Shown piece after piece: positions 29,994 through 39,173 of a stretch of 64,000 bases of DNA. The stretch's first letter is position 1. The number at the start of each line of letters is the position of its first letter. Location of the stretch: assembly GCF_900636765.1 (NCBI RefSeq), contig NZ_LR134313.1, positions 2,356,001 through 2,420,000 on the forward strand. Reading direction: 5' to 3'. The notes under the pieces were generated by a model. It was not told where the DNA came from, did not search any database, and saw only the letters and a program-made list of their open reading frames with translations. The translations under genes were made by a program, and so were the position numbers. This DNA is from Neisseria canis (GTDB lineage: Bacteria > Pseudomonadota > Gammaproteobacteria > Burkholderiales > Neisseriaceae).

Positions 29994-30073
29994 TCATCCA
30001 TATAAATAACAAACCGTATGCCCGTCATACCCGGGCTGGATTGGCTATCAAACGTGTGGCTCGACTCCCGCTT

Positions 30074-31324
30074 TTACGATTCCGCAGTCCCGAACAAAGC
30101 CTCCCGCTTGCCGCGTAAAACCGCCACGTCCGGTTCAAAGCCCAGTTCCTGCTCCGCGCGCTTGAACGCCAAAGCCGACATCTCTTGCGCAGCACGCGAC
30201 ACTTCCGTTTCGGGAACCGATTTCCAAATCGCGGCCAACACTTTCTGCATCACCAGCCCCACTTCCAAAATGCCTGCGCCGTCGCGGGCGAGCGGAGCGA
30301 AACCGTCGCGCACCCAGTCGCCGCAATCCAAAGGTTTAATGGCCAGCCGGTCGTAATTTTTCTCACTTTCTCCCTCATCCGGCCGGGTGTCCAGCAACAG
30401 GCGCATCATTCGGGTCATCACATTAATCGCCGTGCCCGGATCGTTTACCGCAGGAGAAAGCGCACGCTGTGCAGCCTCGCTCATCACGATAAAGCCCCAG
30501 CTCGGGTCTTGCGCATAGCTGCGCTCCACTTCAAGCACGAAGCAGTTGTGCAAATCCGCCGCCTCTTCCCCGCCTTTGTCCACCATTGCCAGCACCGTGC
30601 CGGGCATAATCAGCTCGCCGGGGCGCACGGCGATATAAATGTGCCAGTCCTGCGCTTCGGCTTTGCTTTGCAAAGTCGCCATATCGATGTGGGTGAGGTA
30701 GCCGCTGGATTGTGCTTCAACCATTACACTTTTCTGCCCGATATTGCCGTTCCACGCCGCCCCCATATTCGGATGGTTACGGTAGTTCAATAAAGAAGCT
30801 TCGGCAGCAGTGTGGATTTTGTTCAAAGTGTTGCCCATGCGCCCCAGTTGCGACAAAGTGTGTACCCAGCGTATCAACGTAACAATCAGATAAACCAGCA
30901 CCAAAATCGTGCTGACAAACAGCACAAAACGGCCGTTTTGCCCGTAAAACTCCATGCCCAACGCCGTTCTTGCCACAATCGCATAAATAAAGGCAGAAAT
31001 AAAGCTGGCAATCGCTATACGCGTGTTGTTGTCGCCCATTACCAGTTCGGTTGCACGCGGCGTCGCCCCGCTGGCGGCAGAAGAGAATGCCGACACCATA
31101 ATCGAAAGCGAAAACGTGCTTACGGCCAGCATACTCGAAGCAATCACATCCAGCAGCCCTTCCAGCGTACTCAATCCGATTTTCGGCAGAATGTCTTCCG
31201 GCAGGTAAATATTGAACAAGCGCGCCATAAATGCAAACAGCACCGCAAACAAAGCGCCCAAAGTCGGGTTAATCCACAATTTGTTACTCGGTTTTTTAAA
31301 CGCCAGCAACCATCTGTACATCAT
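30074..31324 (-). CDS. DUF2254 membrane protein
   Basis: A 416-residue protein with four hydrophobic segments in the first half (about 18-36, 52-75, 105-125, 135-158) and a soluble C-terminal half. Features such as STFSLSIMVSAFSSAASGATPRA and SPAVNDPGTAINV match the DUF2254 family of unknown function. The start at 31324 (MMYRWLL) is preferred. It has AAGGAA upstream, and the longer frame to 31552 would overlap the divergent phoH start. Confidence 0.85.
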   Translation of the reverse strand: MMYRWLLAFKKPSNKLWINPTLGALFAVLFAFMARLFNIYLPEDILPKIGLSTLEGLLDVIASSMLAVSTFSLSIMVSAFSSAASGATPRATELVMGDNNTRIAIASFISAFIYAIVARTALGMEFYGQNGRFVLFVSTILVLVYLIVTLIRWVHTLSQLGRMGNTLNKIHTAAEASLLNYRNHPNMGAAWNGNIGQKSVMVEAQSSGYLTHIDMATLQSKAEAQDWHIYIAVRPGELIMPGTVLAMVDKGGEEAADLHNCFVLEVERSYAQDPSWGFIVMSEAAQRALSPAVNDPGTAINVMTRMMRLLLDTRPDEGESEKNYDRLAIKPLDCGDWVRDGFAPLARDGAGILEVGLVMQKVLAAIWKSVPETEVSRAAQEMSALAFKRAEQELGFEPDVAVLRGKREALFGTAES

Positions 31325-31534
31325 TTTTCTTAATTCCTTCCGATTAACCGCCCGTTCGTACACAAAAACGGCGGCATAATTGCAAACGCCGTAATGTAAC
31401 ACAAACCGCACAATCGGCACCACGCGGCATAACTTTGCCGATGATGCACCGAACGGCTTGATTTTTCGGCACATAAACCCAATAAACCCTGTATCCGTCC
31501 ATAATATATTTAGAGAAAGACTTGTCACAACAGT

Positions 31535-32509
31535 ATGAGCCATACCGTACACCTGAAATTTGAAGACATCGACAATATCGTGCTCCAGCGCCTCACCGGC
31601 GCACTGGACGCCAACCTCGACACCTTAGCCAAAGCGCTCGATATCGAAATCAGCCGCCGCTTCAGCGACTTCACCTTTATCGGCGAACTCGCGCACGCCG
31701 GCCGCCGCGCACTTCTGGCGCTGGCCGAAACCGCCGAAAGCCGCGATTTGGCAGACAACGACATCCAACTGGCCGCAGTTGAAGCCAAAACCGCAGATGC
31801 GCAACACATCGAGCAGCGGCAAGACAAACAATACTATCTGCAAACCAAACGCGGCAGCATCGGCGGACGTACGCCCCGTCAAAACGGCTACATCCGCGCC
31901 CTGCTCAATCACGATATCGTGTTCGGCTTAGGCCCCGCCGGCACGGGCAAAACCTATCTTGCCGTTGCCGCCGCCGTCGATGCTATGGAAAAGCGCCAAA
32001 TCGAACGCATCGTTTTGGTGCGCCCCGCAGTGGAAGCCGGCGAAAAACTGGGCTTTCTGCCCGGCGATTTGGCGCAAAAAGTCGACCCCTACCTGCGCCC
32101 GCTCTACGACGCCCTTTACGATTTGATGGGTTTCGACCGCGTTACCAAACTTTTGGAAAAAGGCTTGATCGAAATCGCCCCGCTGGCCTACATGCGCGGC
32201 CGCACGCTTAACGGCGCGTATGTGATTCTCGACGAAGCGCAAAACACCACACCCGAGCAGATGAAGATGTTCCTCACCCGCATCGGCTTCGGCGCCAAAG
32301 CCGTGATTACCGGCGACTTGAGCCAAATCGACCTGCCCAAAAACATCAAATCCGGCTTGAAAGACGCCAAAGAAAAACTGCGCGACATCGAAGGCCTGTA
32401 TTTCCACACCTTTACCAGCGAAGACGTGGTGCGCCACCCGCTCGTGCAGAAAATCGTCGAAGCCTACGACGCTGCCGACGAACGCGCCAACTCATCCATG
32501 CCTGTCTGA
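31535..32509 (+). CDS. PhoH-like ATPase
   Basis: A 324-residue PhoH/YbeZ-family P-loop NTPase associated with RNA metabolism. Walker A is [13 protein letters not shown] (about 131-143), Walker B is [11 protein letters not shown], and there is a Ser/Thr-rich GDLSQIDLP sensor region. The last codons, ATG CCT GTC TGA, are the DUS itself, so the uptake sequence supplies the stop codon and the C-terminal Met-Pro-Val. The usual partner ybeY is not next to it. Confidence 0.92.
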   Translation: MSHTVHLKFEDIDNIVLQRLTGALDANLDTLAKALDIEISRRFSDFTFIGELAHAGRRALLALAETAESRDLADNDIQLAAVEAKTADAQHIEQRQDKQYYLQTKRGSIGGRTPRQNGYIRALLNHDIVFGLGPAGTGKTYLAVAAAVDAMEKRQIERIVLVRPAVEAGEKLGFLPGDLAQKVDPYLRPLYDALYDLMGFDRVTKLLEKGLIEIAPLAYMRGRTLNGAYVILDEAQNTTPEQMKMFLTRIGFGAKAVITGDLSQIDLPKNIKSGLKDAKEKLRDIEGLYFHTFTSEDVVRHPLVQKIVEAYDAADERANSSMPV

Positions 32510-32557
32510 AAACGGGCAACATAAAGTTCTAAGAAGTGACAAACCATCGGAACCAGC

Positions 32558-33157
32558 ATGCAAAACTTAAACTACCCTTTAAATTTCCAGTTCAAAATCT
32601 TCACACCTTCCAACGACTTCACCGTTACCGACAACAGCGGGCAGGAAGTGGCTTACACGCGGCAGAAAATTTTCCGCATTAAAGAAGCCGTTGAAGTTTA
32701 TGAAAACAGCCGCCGCGAGAAAGTGCGCTACACGCTTAAGGCAGACCGCATCATTGATTTCAACGCGGTTTATTCCCTGCGCGACGAGCAAACCGGCGAA
32801 TTGGTCGGCAAGCTCAAGCGCGAGGGTGTGCGTTCGCTCTGGCGCACCAGCTATATGTTGTTGGACGCGGCCGGTAATACCGTGTTTACCGTAAAAGAAG
32901 AAAACCCCTGGATTGCCGTGGCCGACGGCGTGCTCAGCGAAATTCCGGTTATCGGCATGATCAGCGGCTATTTGCTGAACCCCACTTATAACGTAACCGA
33001 CGCGCACGGCAGGAAAGTGTTTGTGTTGCAGAAAACCGCTTCGCTTATGGAGCGCAGATTCAGCCTGCAGAAAACAGGCGATGCCACGCCCGAGCAGGAA
33101 ACGCTGGTGGTATTAGGCTTGATGATGCTGATGCTGCAAGCCCGTGGAAACGGCTGA
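32558..33157 (+). CDS. LURP-one-related / scramblase-like protein
   Basis: A 199-residue protein with the tubby-like beta-barrel pattern of the LURP-one-related family: NFQFKIFTPSNDFTVTDNSG, then YTRQKIFRIKEAVEVYE and a hydrophobic segment IPVIGMISGYLL. Its role is not known. It lies 48 bases after phoH in the same direction and is probably co-transcribed. Confidence 0.75.
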   Translation: MQNLNYPLNFQFKIFTPSNDFTVTDNSGQEVAYTRQKIFRIKEAVEVYENSRREKVRYTLKADRIIDFNAVYSLRDEQTGELVGKLKREGVRSLWRTSYMLLDAAGNTVFTVKEENPWIAVADGVLSEIPVIGMISGYLLNPTYNVTDAHGRKVFVLQKTASLMERRFSLQKTGDATPEQETLVVLGLMMLMLQARGNG

Positions 33158-33191
33158 TAAACTATCAAAACTGTCTGAAGCTGCATAAACA

Positions 33192-33223
33192 ATGCCTGTC
33201 TGAAAACATTTTCAGACAGGCAT
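33192..33223. terminator. inverted DUS pair, bidirectional terminator
   Basis: Lies between the convergent LURP-one and symporter genes. Confidence 0.8.
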
Positions 33224-33242
33224 TGCCATATAAGGCCAAGCG

Positions 33243-34187
33243 CTAAGATTTGTGCTCTTCTTTCTCCGCCTTCGCCGCCCAATAAGAAGCCAAAAGCGAG
33301 CCGGAAATATTGTGCCACACGCTGAAAATAGCGCTGGGCACGGCAGCAAGCGGGCTGAAGTAGGCTGCCGCCAGCGCCGCGCCCAAACCCGAATTCTGCA
33401 TGCCCACCTCAATCGCCAGCGTTTTTTGCGAATCGTAAGGCAGCCTGCACAATTTGGCCGCCAGAAAGCCCAGCAGATAGCCGATGCCGTTGTGCAGTAT
33501 TACCACACCCAAAATCAACAGTCCGCTTTCCGCAATTTTCGGCTTACTCGCTCCGATTACCGCGCCGATAATCAACACAATCGCCGCCACCGACACCACC
33601 GGCAGAATGCCCGCCGCCGCCTCGGTTTGCTTTTTAAACAGCACATGCGCCGCAATGCCGAGCACCACGGGCAGCAACACGATTTTCAGAATCGACACAA
33701 ACATCGAAGCGGCGGAAATATCGAGCCATTTATGCGCCAAAAGGTAAAACACGGCGGGCGTAAGCAGCGGCGCCAGCAGCGTGGAAACCGACGTTACCGC
33801 CACCGAAAGCGCCACATTGCCTTTGGCCAGATAAGTAATCACATTCGATGCCGTGCCGCCCGGGCAGGAGCCGACCAAAATCACGCCCACGGCAATTTCC
33901 GGCGGCAATTTTAAAGCTACCGCCAGCGCATAGGCCACCAACGGCATAATCACAAACTGCGCCGCCACACCGGCCAGCACGGCTCTCGGATGCCGGCACA
34001 AAATCTTGAAATCGGCGGGCGCCAAAGTCAGTCCCATGCCGAACATCACAATGCCCAAAAGCCACGGCACAACCGGCAGCACCCATTTAAACGTTTCGGG
34101 CGCAAAAAAGCCGACGGCTGCAAATAAAGCCGCCCACAGGGCAAAAGTTTGGCCGACAAAGCGGCCTATGCGGTTGAGCATTTCCAT
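33243..34187 (-). CDS. bile acid:sodium symporter family transporter
   Basis: A 314-residue, ten-helix BASS transporter very like the structurally studied N. meningitidis ASBT homologue. Shared signatures are [33 protein letters not shown] and the sodium-site motif EVGMQNSG. It takes up a bile-acid-like or other organic anion with sodium; the natural substrate in Neisseria is uncertain. Monocistronic. Confidence 0.93.
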   Translation of the reverse strand: MEMLNRIGRFVGQTFALWAALFAAVGFFAPETFKWVLPVVPWLLGIVMFGMGLTLAPADFKILCRHPRAVLAGVAAQFVIMPLVAYALAVALKLPPEIAVGVILVGSCPGGTASNVITYLAKGNVALSVAVTSVSTLLAPLLTPAVFYLLAHKWLDISAASMFVSILKIVLLPVVLGIAAHVLFKKQTEAAAGILPVVSVAAIVLIIGAVIGASKPKIAESGLLILGVVILHNGIGYLLGFLAAKLCRLPYDSQKTLAIEVGMQNSGLGAALAAAYFSPLAAVPSAIFSVWHNISGSLLASYWAAKAEKEEHKS

Positions 34188-34264
34188 CTCAAATATCCGT
34201 ATCGGTTAAACAAAGCGCGTAAGGATACCCTGTTTCCCGATGCAGCAAAAGCCCGTCATAACGA

Positions 34265-34298
34265 ATGCCTGTCTGAAAACAGGTTTTCAGACAGGCAT
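34265..34298. terminator. inverted DUS pair terminator
   Basis: Lies after the acetyltransferase gene on the minus strand. Confidence 0.8.
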
Positions 34299-34320
34299 TT
34301 CTACAGTAACGGACGCAACC

Positions 34321-34899
34321 TCAAATACCGAGCTTCTCTGCCAAACGCGCTTTGGCTTCGGGCCACTCTTCGCGGGTCATGCTGTACATCACGGTATCGC
34401 GCACGCTGCCGTCGCGGCGGGTTTGGAAGCCGCGCAACACGCCGTCTTTTTTCGCACCCAGCCGCTCGATGGCCTGCTGCGAGCGGGTGTTGAGAATGTC
34501 GGTGCGCCAGCCTACGGTGCGGCAGCCCAGCGTTTCAAACGCATGTTGCAGCAGCAGGTATTTGCAGGTGGTGTTGGCGCGGCTGCGCCAGTAGCTTTGG
34601 GCATACCATGTGTGGCCGATGTCGAGCCGGCCTGCGGGGATGTTGATGTCGTGGTAGCCGGTGCTGCCGATAACTTGACGGTTGGTTTCGTCAATCACGG
34701 CGAAAGCCAAGCGGTTTGGCGTGTTCAGGGCGGTTTCGATATAAGCGGCCACGCGTTCGGGCTCGGGTGCGGAGGCAAACACCAGCCGCCACAATTCACC
34801 GTCTTCAGTCGCTTGGCGCAAGCCTTGCTCGTGCTGCGCGCCCAATGGCTCCAAGCGGATGCGGTTGAGGCTGAGCGTGATGGGTTCGGGAGGTTTCAT
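34321..34899 (-). CDS. GNAT acetyltransferase, RimJ/RimL type
   Basis: A 192-residue N-acetyltransferase. It begins with the beta-strand LNRIRLEPL typical of the RimJ/RimL group and has IGSTGYHDI, GHTWYAQSYWRS and NTRSQQAIERLGAKKDGVLRG. Substrate unknown. It is single-gene and bounded by DUS pairs on both sides. Confidence 0.85.
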   Translation of the reverse strand: MKPPEPITLSLNRIRLEPLGAQHEQGLRQATEDGELWRLVFASAPEPERVAAYIETALNTPNRLAFAVIDETNRQVIGSTGYHDINIPAGRLDIGHTWYAQSYWRSRANTTCKYLLLQHAFETLGCRTVGWRTDILNTRSQQAIERLGAKKDGVLRGFQTRRDGSVRDTVMYSMTREEWPEAKARLAEKLGI

Positions 34900-34921
34900 T
34901 TTTTATCCTTGCTTGATGCGG

Positions 34922-34954
34922 ATGCCTGTCTGAAACCGTTTTTCAGACAGGCAT
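34922..34954. terminator. inverted DUS pair terminator
   Basis: Lies after the peroxiredoxin gene on the minus strand; a T-rich tail follows on the plus side. Confidence 0.8.
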
Positions 34955-34960
34955 TTTTGT

Positions 34961-35395
34961 TTATTTGCTCACGGCTTCCAACACTTCCTGCGCGTGTCCC
35001 GCCACTTTCACTTTTCGCCATTCGTGTTCGATTTCGCCTTGTTTATTGAGCACGAAAGTGCTGCGTTCGATGCCGAGCGATTCTTTGCCGTAGAGCTTTT
35101 TCAGCTTAATCACGTCAAACAGCTTGCACACGGTTTCGTCTTTGTCGCTCAGCAATTCAAACTGAAAGCCTTGTTTGGCGCAGAAATTCTGGTGCGACTT
35201 CACGCCGTCGCGCGAAATGCCCACCACGGTGTAGCCGAGCGCTTTGAATTGGTCGAGGCGCGCGTTGAAATCCAGCCCTTCGGTGGTGCAGCCGGGTGTG
35301 CTGTCTTTCGGGTAGAAATATACAATCAGCGGCAGATGTTCGGCCGACGCAAAATCGTTGCCGGAGCTGGAGGGCAGGGTAAATTCGTATTTCAT
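34961..35395 (-). CDS. bcp: BCP/PrxQ-type peroxiredoxin
   Basis: A 144-residue thiol peroxidase that reduces hydroperoxides with thioredoxin. The peroxidatic Cys is C36 in [10 protein letters not shown]. The resolving Cys of E. coli BCP, five residues later, is absent; C72 (NFCAKQGF) could serve as the resolving residue as in other PrxQ enzymes. The start at 35395 ([12 protein letters not shown]) has AAGGAT upstream and is preferred over the 34-residue longer frame. Divergent from nupC. Confidence 0.9.
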   Translation of the reverse strand: MKYEFTLPSSSGNDFASAEHLPLIVYFYPKDSTPGCTTEGLDFNARLDQFKALGYTVVGISRDGVKSHQNFCAKQGFQFELLSDKDETVCKLFDVIKLKKLYGKESLGIERSTFVLNKQGEIEHEWRKVKVAGHAQEVLEAVSK

Positions 35396-35487
35396 GCTTA
35401 TCCTTACAATGCGTTGGTTTTGACAATACCTGCAATATATCACAAGCCTGCCCGCACACATAAAAACCCAACTTTCAGACAGGCTTG

Positions 35488-35493
35488 TATAAT
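35488..35493 (+). promoter_or_regulatory. -10 box of the nupC-like gene
   Basis: TATAAT, 34 bases before the ATG, directly after a one-mismatch DUS arm (TTTCAGACAGGCTT) in the divergent gap. Confidence 0.45.
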
Positions 35494-35527
35494 GCACTTA
35501 AATCTGACTTGCATAAGGAACAGGCAT

Positions 35528-36805
35528 ATGGTTGTATTACACAGTTTGCTGGGCATGGCGGTGTTGGTTGCCATTGCCGTTTTGCTCTCTACCGACCGCC
35601 GCGCCATCAATATCCGCACGGTAGCAGGCGCGTTTCTGATTCAGGTGGCTTTGGGTGCGCTGGTGCTTTATGTGCCGCAGGGACGCGATATGCTGCAAAC
35701 CGCTTCCGAAGCGGTGGGCAAGGTGATTGCTTACGGCAACAACGGCGTGAATTTCCTGTTTGGCGGCTTGGTGTCGGAAAAAATGTTTGAGGTGTTCGGC
35801 GGCGGCGGTTTCGTGTTTGCCTTCCGTGTGTTGCCGATGATTGTGTTTTTCTCGTCGTTGATGGCGGTGCTGTACTACATCGGCGTGATGCAGCTGCTGA
35901 TTAAAATCATCGGCGGCTTCCTGCATAAAGTGCTGGGCACATCCAAAGCCGAATCCATGTCGGCCGCGGCCAATATTTTTGTGGGGCAGACCGAAGCGCC
36001 GCTGGTGGTGCGTCCGTATATCCGCAGAATGACCGAATCGGAGCTGTTTGCCGTGATGAGCGGCGGCTTGGCTTCGGTGGCAGGCTCGGTGCTGGCGGGC
36101 TATGTGCAGATGGGCGTGCCGCTGCCCTATCTGATTGCCGCGTCGTTTATGGCCGCCCCCGGCGGGCTGCTGTTTGCCAAACTGTTGGTGCCCGAAACGG
36201 AGCAAACGCCAAACGAGGCGGAAGTGTTGGCGGAAAACGAAGATGAAAAACCCGCCAATGTGATCGACGCAGCCGCCGGCGGCGCGGTTACCGGCGCGCA
36301 GATTGCCATTGCAGTAGGCGCTTCGCTGCTGGCTTTTGTGGCTTTGATTGCCATGATCAACGGCATCATCGGCGGCGTGGCAGGCTGGTTCGGCCACGGC
36401 GGTTTGACTTTGCAGCAGATTCTGGGCTGGGTGTTTTCGCCGCTGGCCTGGGTAATCGGCGTGCCGTGGAGCGAAGCGGGCATCGCCGGCTCGCTGATCG
36501 GGCAGAAAGTGGTGATTAACGAATTTGTGGCCTATTCCGAATTTGTGCAGTATCTGCAACCCGAATCGGCAGTCAAACTCGGCGACACCACCAAAGCGAT
36601 TATTTCTTTTGCTTTGTGCGGCTTTGCCAACTTGGGTTCGATTGCCGTATTGGTCGGCGGCCTGAGCATCATGGCGCCCAACCGCCGTAAAGACGTGGCG
36701 CGGCTGGGCATCAAAGCAGTGGTGGCCGGCTCTCTGTCAAACCTGATGAGCGCCGTGATTGCCGGTTTGTTTATCGGTCTGTCGGGCGCATCGGTGCTTG
36801 GCTGA
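35528..36805 (+). CDS. concentrative nucleoside transporter, NupC family
   Basis: A 425-residue CNT-family symporter. It has the re-entrant-loop motif [29 protein letters not shown] and the second repeat [13 protein letters not shown] with [16 protein letters not shown]. It imports nucleosides with Na+ or H+. ATG at 35528 is chosen because AAGGA lies upstream and it begins the first helix ([14 protein letters not shown]). A frame open far upstream to 34994 is antisense to the peroxiredoxin gene and is not real. Confidence 0.92.
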   Translation: MVVLHSLLGMAVLVAIAVLLSTDRRAINIRTVAGAFLIQVALGALVLYVPQGRDMLQTASEAVGKVIAYGNNGVNFLFGGLVSEKMFEVFGGGGFVFAFRVLPMIVFFSSLMAVLYYIGVMQLLIKIIGGFLHKVLGTSKAESMSAAANIFVGQTEAPLVVRPYIRRMTESELFAVMSGGLASVAGSVLAGYVQMGVPLPYLIAASFMAAPGGLLFAKLLVPETEQTPNEAEVLAENEDEKPANVIDAAAGGAVTGAQIAIAVGASLLAFVALIAMINGIIGGVAGWFGHGGLTLQQILGWVFSPLAWVIGVPWSEAGIAGSLIGQKVVINEFVAYSEFVQYLQPESAVKLGDTTKAIISFALCGFANLGSIAVLVGGLSIMAPNRRKDVARLGIKAVVAGSLSNLMSAVIAGLFIGLSGASVLG

Positions 36806-36817
36806 AGTAACAACCCG

Positions 36818-36850
36818 ATGCCTGTCTGAAACCCGATTTCAGACAGGCAT
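36818..36850. terminator. inverted DUS pair terminator after nupC
   Basis: Thirteen-base arms, followed by TTTATATTT on the plus strand. Confidence 0.85.
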
Positions 36851-36873
36851 CTTTATATTTAACCGCCCCGCGT

Positions 36874-37840
<967 letters not shown>

Positions 37841-37880
37841 AACAAAAGTAAAGATATTCAAAAATAAAAATCAACAGCCA

Positions 37881-37922
37881 ATTTAGAAAATATACTTAAA
37901 TTACAACATATATTTTCTAAAT
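37881..37922. terminator. AT-rich hairpin at the end of the bacteriocin cluster
   Basis: Perfect 14-bp inverted repeat (37881-37894 with 37909-37922) and a 14-base loop. It lies between the end of hemF and the stop of the small membrane protein, so it may terminate in either direction. It is not a DUS. Confidence 0.5.
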
Positions 37923-37927
37923 TGCAT

Positions 37928-38086
37928 CTACCTATTAACAAAATACTTTTCCGTAATAAAAGCAAAAACAATAGTAGCAATCAAACAGGATATGACTATT
38001 TGTATTAAACCAGCTCCCAATAAATAAGAAACAAATGCAGAAATGATAAAAAATACAGCATAAAAAACGATCTTTTTGATTTTCAT
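37928..38086 (-). CDS. 52-residue two-helix membrane protein, candidate bacteriocin immunity protein
   Basis: Begins ATG at the complement of 38086 and ends TAG at 37928-37930. The product starts MKIKKIVFYAVFF and ends EKYFVNR. It has a basic N-terminus and two hydrophobic segments (about 6-22 and 25-44) separated by a Gly-Ala-Gly turn. This size and topology are common for class II bacteriocin immunity proteins. It lies directly downstream of the bacteriocin precursor, separated by a terminator hairpin. Codon use is very AT-rich, unlike hemF. The Shine-Dalgarno is weak (GAG about ten bases upstream). Function is inferred from position and topology only. Confidence 0.6.
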   Translation of the reverse strand: MKIKKIVFYAVFFIISAFVSYLLGAGLIQIVISCLIATIVFAFITEKYFVNR

Positions 38087-38125
38087 AATTGAACTCAACT
38101 TAAGTTATTCGATTATAGAAACAAA

Positions 38126-38170
38126 ATTAGCAAGCAAAAGATGCAAAGATCGCATCTTTTGCTTGCTAAT
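38126..38170 (-). terminator. strong intrinsic terminator after the bacteriocin gene
   Basis: Perfect 19-bp stem (38126-38144 with 38152-38170) and a 7-base loop, followed on the minus strand by TTTTGTTT. It starts four bases after the bacteriocin stop. It would limit read-through into the small membrane-protein gene. Confidence 0.85.
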
Positions 38171-38173
38171 AAA

Positions 38174-38425
38174 TTACCACCAGCCTGCGACAGTATAAGC
38201 AGCAGCGCCTCCTAAAGCTCCTCCAACGAACCCAACCGCAGCACCAGGAATAGCACCAGGCCCGAAAGCAGCACCAGCAACACCTCCTGCAATACCAGTA
38301 GAAACAGCACCTGTAGCAGTATATCTACCAAACTCTTTCCAACTCCATGCACCACCAGCAATCAAATCCAATTCAGCCATAGTTAATTCACGGGCACCAA
38401 ATTCATTTATCACTAAAGTTTGCAT
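38174..38425 (-). CDS. class II bacteriocin precursor with double-glycine leader
   Basis: An 83-residue precursor. Residues 1-25 form a classic double-glycine leader (ARELTMAELDLIAGG), which is cut after Gly25 by C39-peptidase ABC exporters. The mature 58 residues begin AWSWKEFGRY, are rich in Gly and Ala with repeated small-xxx-small motifs (GIAGGVAGAAFG, GFVGGALGGAAAY) and end in GWW. This is the composition of membrane-permeabilising class IIb-type peptides (lactobin/cerein-like). AAGGAGA lies eight bases before ATG. A strong terminator follows, then a candidate immunity gene. No exporter or second peptide gene is recognisable nearby. Target and activity are unknown. Confidence 0.85.
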   Translation of the reverse strand: MQTLVINEFGARELTMAELDLIAGGAWSWKEFGRYTATGAVSTGIAGGVAGAAFGPGAIPGAAVGFVGGALGGAAAYTVAGWW

Positions 38426-38496
38426 AGTAATCTCCTTAAAAAAATTAAAAATAAATATAGTATTCGACTATCACAAATTAAGCAGAAAGAAATTAT

Positions 38497-38649
38497 TTAT
38501 TTCTTTCCATATTTAAGAATAAAAAATCTCAATATTTTAAAGAGCTCTTTTATTCTTAAATTCTTTTTATGGAATACTGTACCAGCATAAATTATTCCAT
38601 AATCATAAATAGTGACAAGTCGAGTGTCGTTAAGTTCAAATTTTTTCAA
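38497..38649 (-). CDS. possible 50-residue basic ORF or gene remnant upstream of the bacteriocin
   Basis: A frame open from a TGA upstream to TAA at 38497-38499. It has no ATG; the first usable start is TTG at 38649. The product would be LKKFELNDTRLVTIYDYGII and then a Lys/Arg-rich helix ending FFILKYGKK. The TTG sits inside a one-mismatch DUS (GCCTGTTTGAA). It may be a real small gene with an unusual start, the 3' remnant of a longer gene, or chance. Not recognised. Confidence 0.25.
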   Translation of the reverse strand: MKKFELNDTRLVTIYDYGIIYAGTVFHKKNLRIKELFKILRFFILKYGKK

Positions 38650-38676
38650 ACAGGCTTTTTCAATTCAACCCAAAGT

Positions 38677-38737
38677 GAATTAACTTAAAAATTGAATGCC
38701 TATCATATTCAGATTTGACTCGAATATCTCCCTTTGC
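38677..38737. repeat. degraded copy of the Correia-like palindromic element
   Basis: GTGAATTAACTTAAAAA followed by TCATATTCAGATTTGACTCGAATATCTC aligns base for base, with about ten differences, to the left half of the element at 47280-47421. Confidence 0.6.
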
Positions 38738-38804
38738 GTCGATTATGACTAAATAATCAGATTACTCTTTAAACAGCTCCCCATTATTTCAGTTTGCGCT
38801 TCAT

Positions 38805-39012
38805 GGCCGCGCGGCCACTTACTTTCTTTGCTTCGCCAAAGAAAGTAAGCAAAGAAAGGCGACCGCGATTGCCGGTTTGCTGCGCAAACTGCCCTCATTG
38901 CGCGGGATTTTCGGGGCGGCCGCTAGTCGCTTCGCTCCGGGAGCGGCCTTGTTCCCCCGAAACCCTCGCTCCGTTCGGCGGCGCCAGCGGGCAAGCCGTT
39001 GTAACAAAGGTT
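38805..39012. repeat. GC-rich foreign-looking patch with a perfect hairpin
   Basis: About 200 bases of high GC embedded in AT-rich sequence. It opens with a 13-bp inverted repeat CTTACTTTCTTTG / CAAAGAAAGTAAG (38818-38830 with 38837-38849, 6-base loop). It continues with short palindromic GGCCGC-type motifs (such as GGGGCGGCCGC and GGGAGCGGCC). Similar AAAGAAAGTAA-rich blocks occur in other proteobacterial genomes as unannotated repeats (recollection). I see no gene in it. Confidence 0.5.
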
Positions 39013-39078
39013 ACCGAAACCCAAGATATTCAGGACGAATGCTTGTATAGCGAATAAACTTATTTTTATTATGTTTTT

Positions 39079-39156
39079 CGTCATGCTCGGGCTTGACCCG
39101 AGCATCTTCTAAGGTTACAGGAATTCAAGATGCTTGGGTCAAGCCCGAGCATGACG
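39079..39156. repeat. palindromic repeat, TCATGCTCGGGCTTGACC type
   Basis: A 78-base palindrome of two facing copies of CGTCATGCTCGGGCTTGACC. It matches the core of the 142-bp element at 47280-47421, but with GC instead of AT at the variable position. It lies just after the udg-like stop on the minus strand. Confidence 0.75.
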
Positions 39157-39173
39157 AACGTAGTCAATTCCGC

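Noticed and set aside
34994..35527. N-terminal extension of the nupC-like gene
   Set aside because: It runs antisense through the peroxiredoxin gene. The ATG at 35528 with AAGGA is the credible start.
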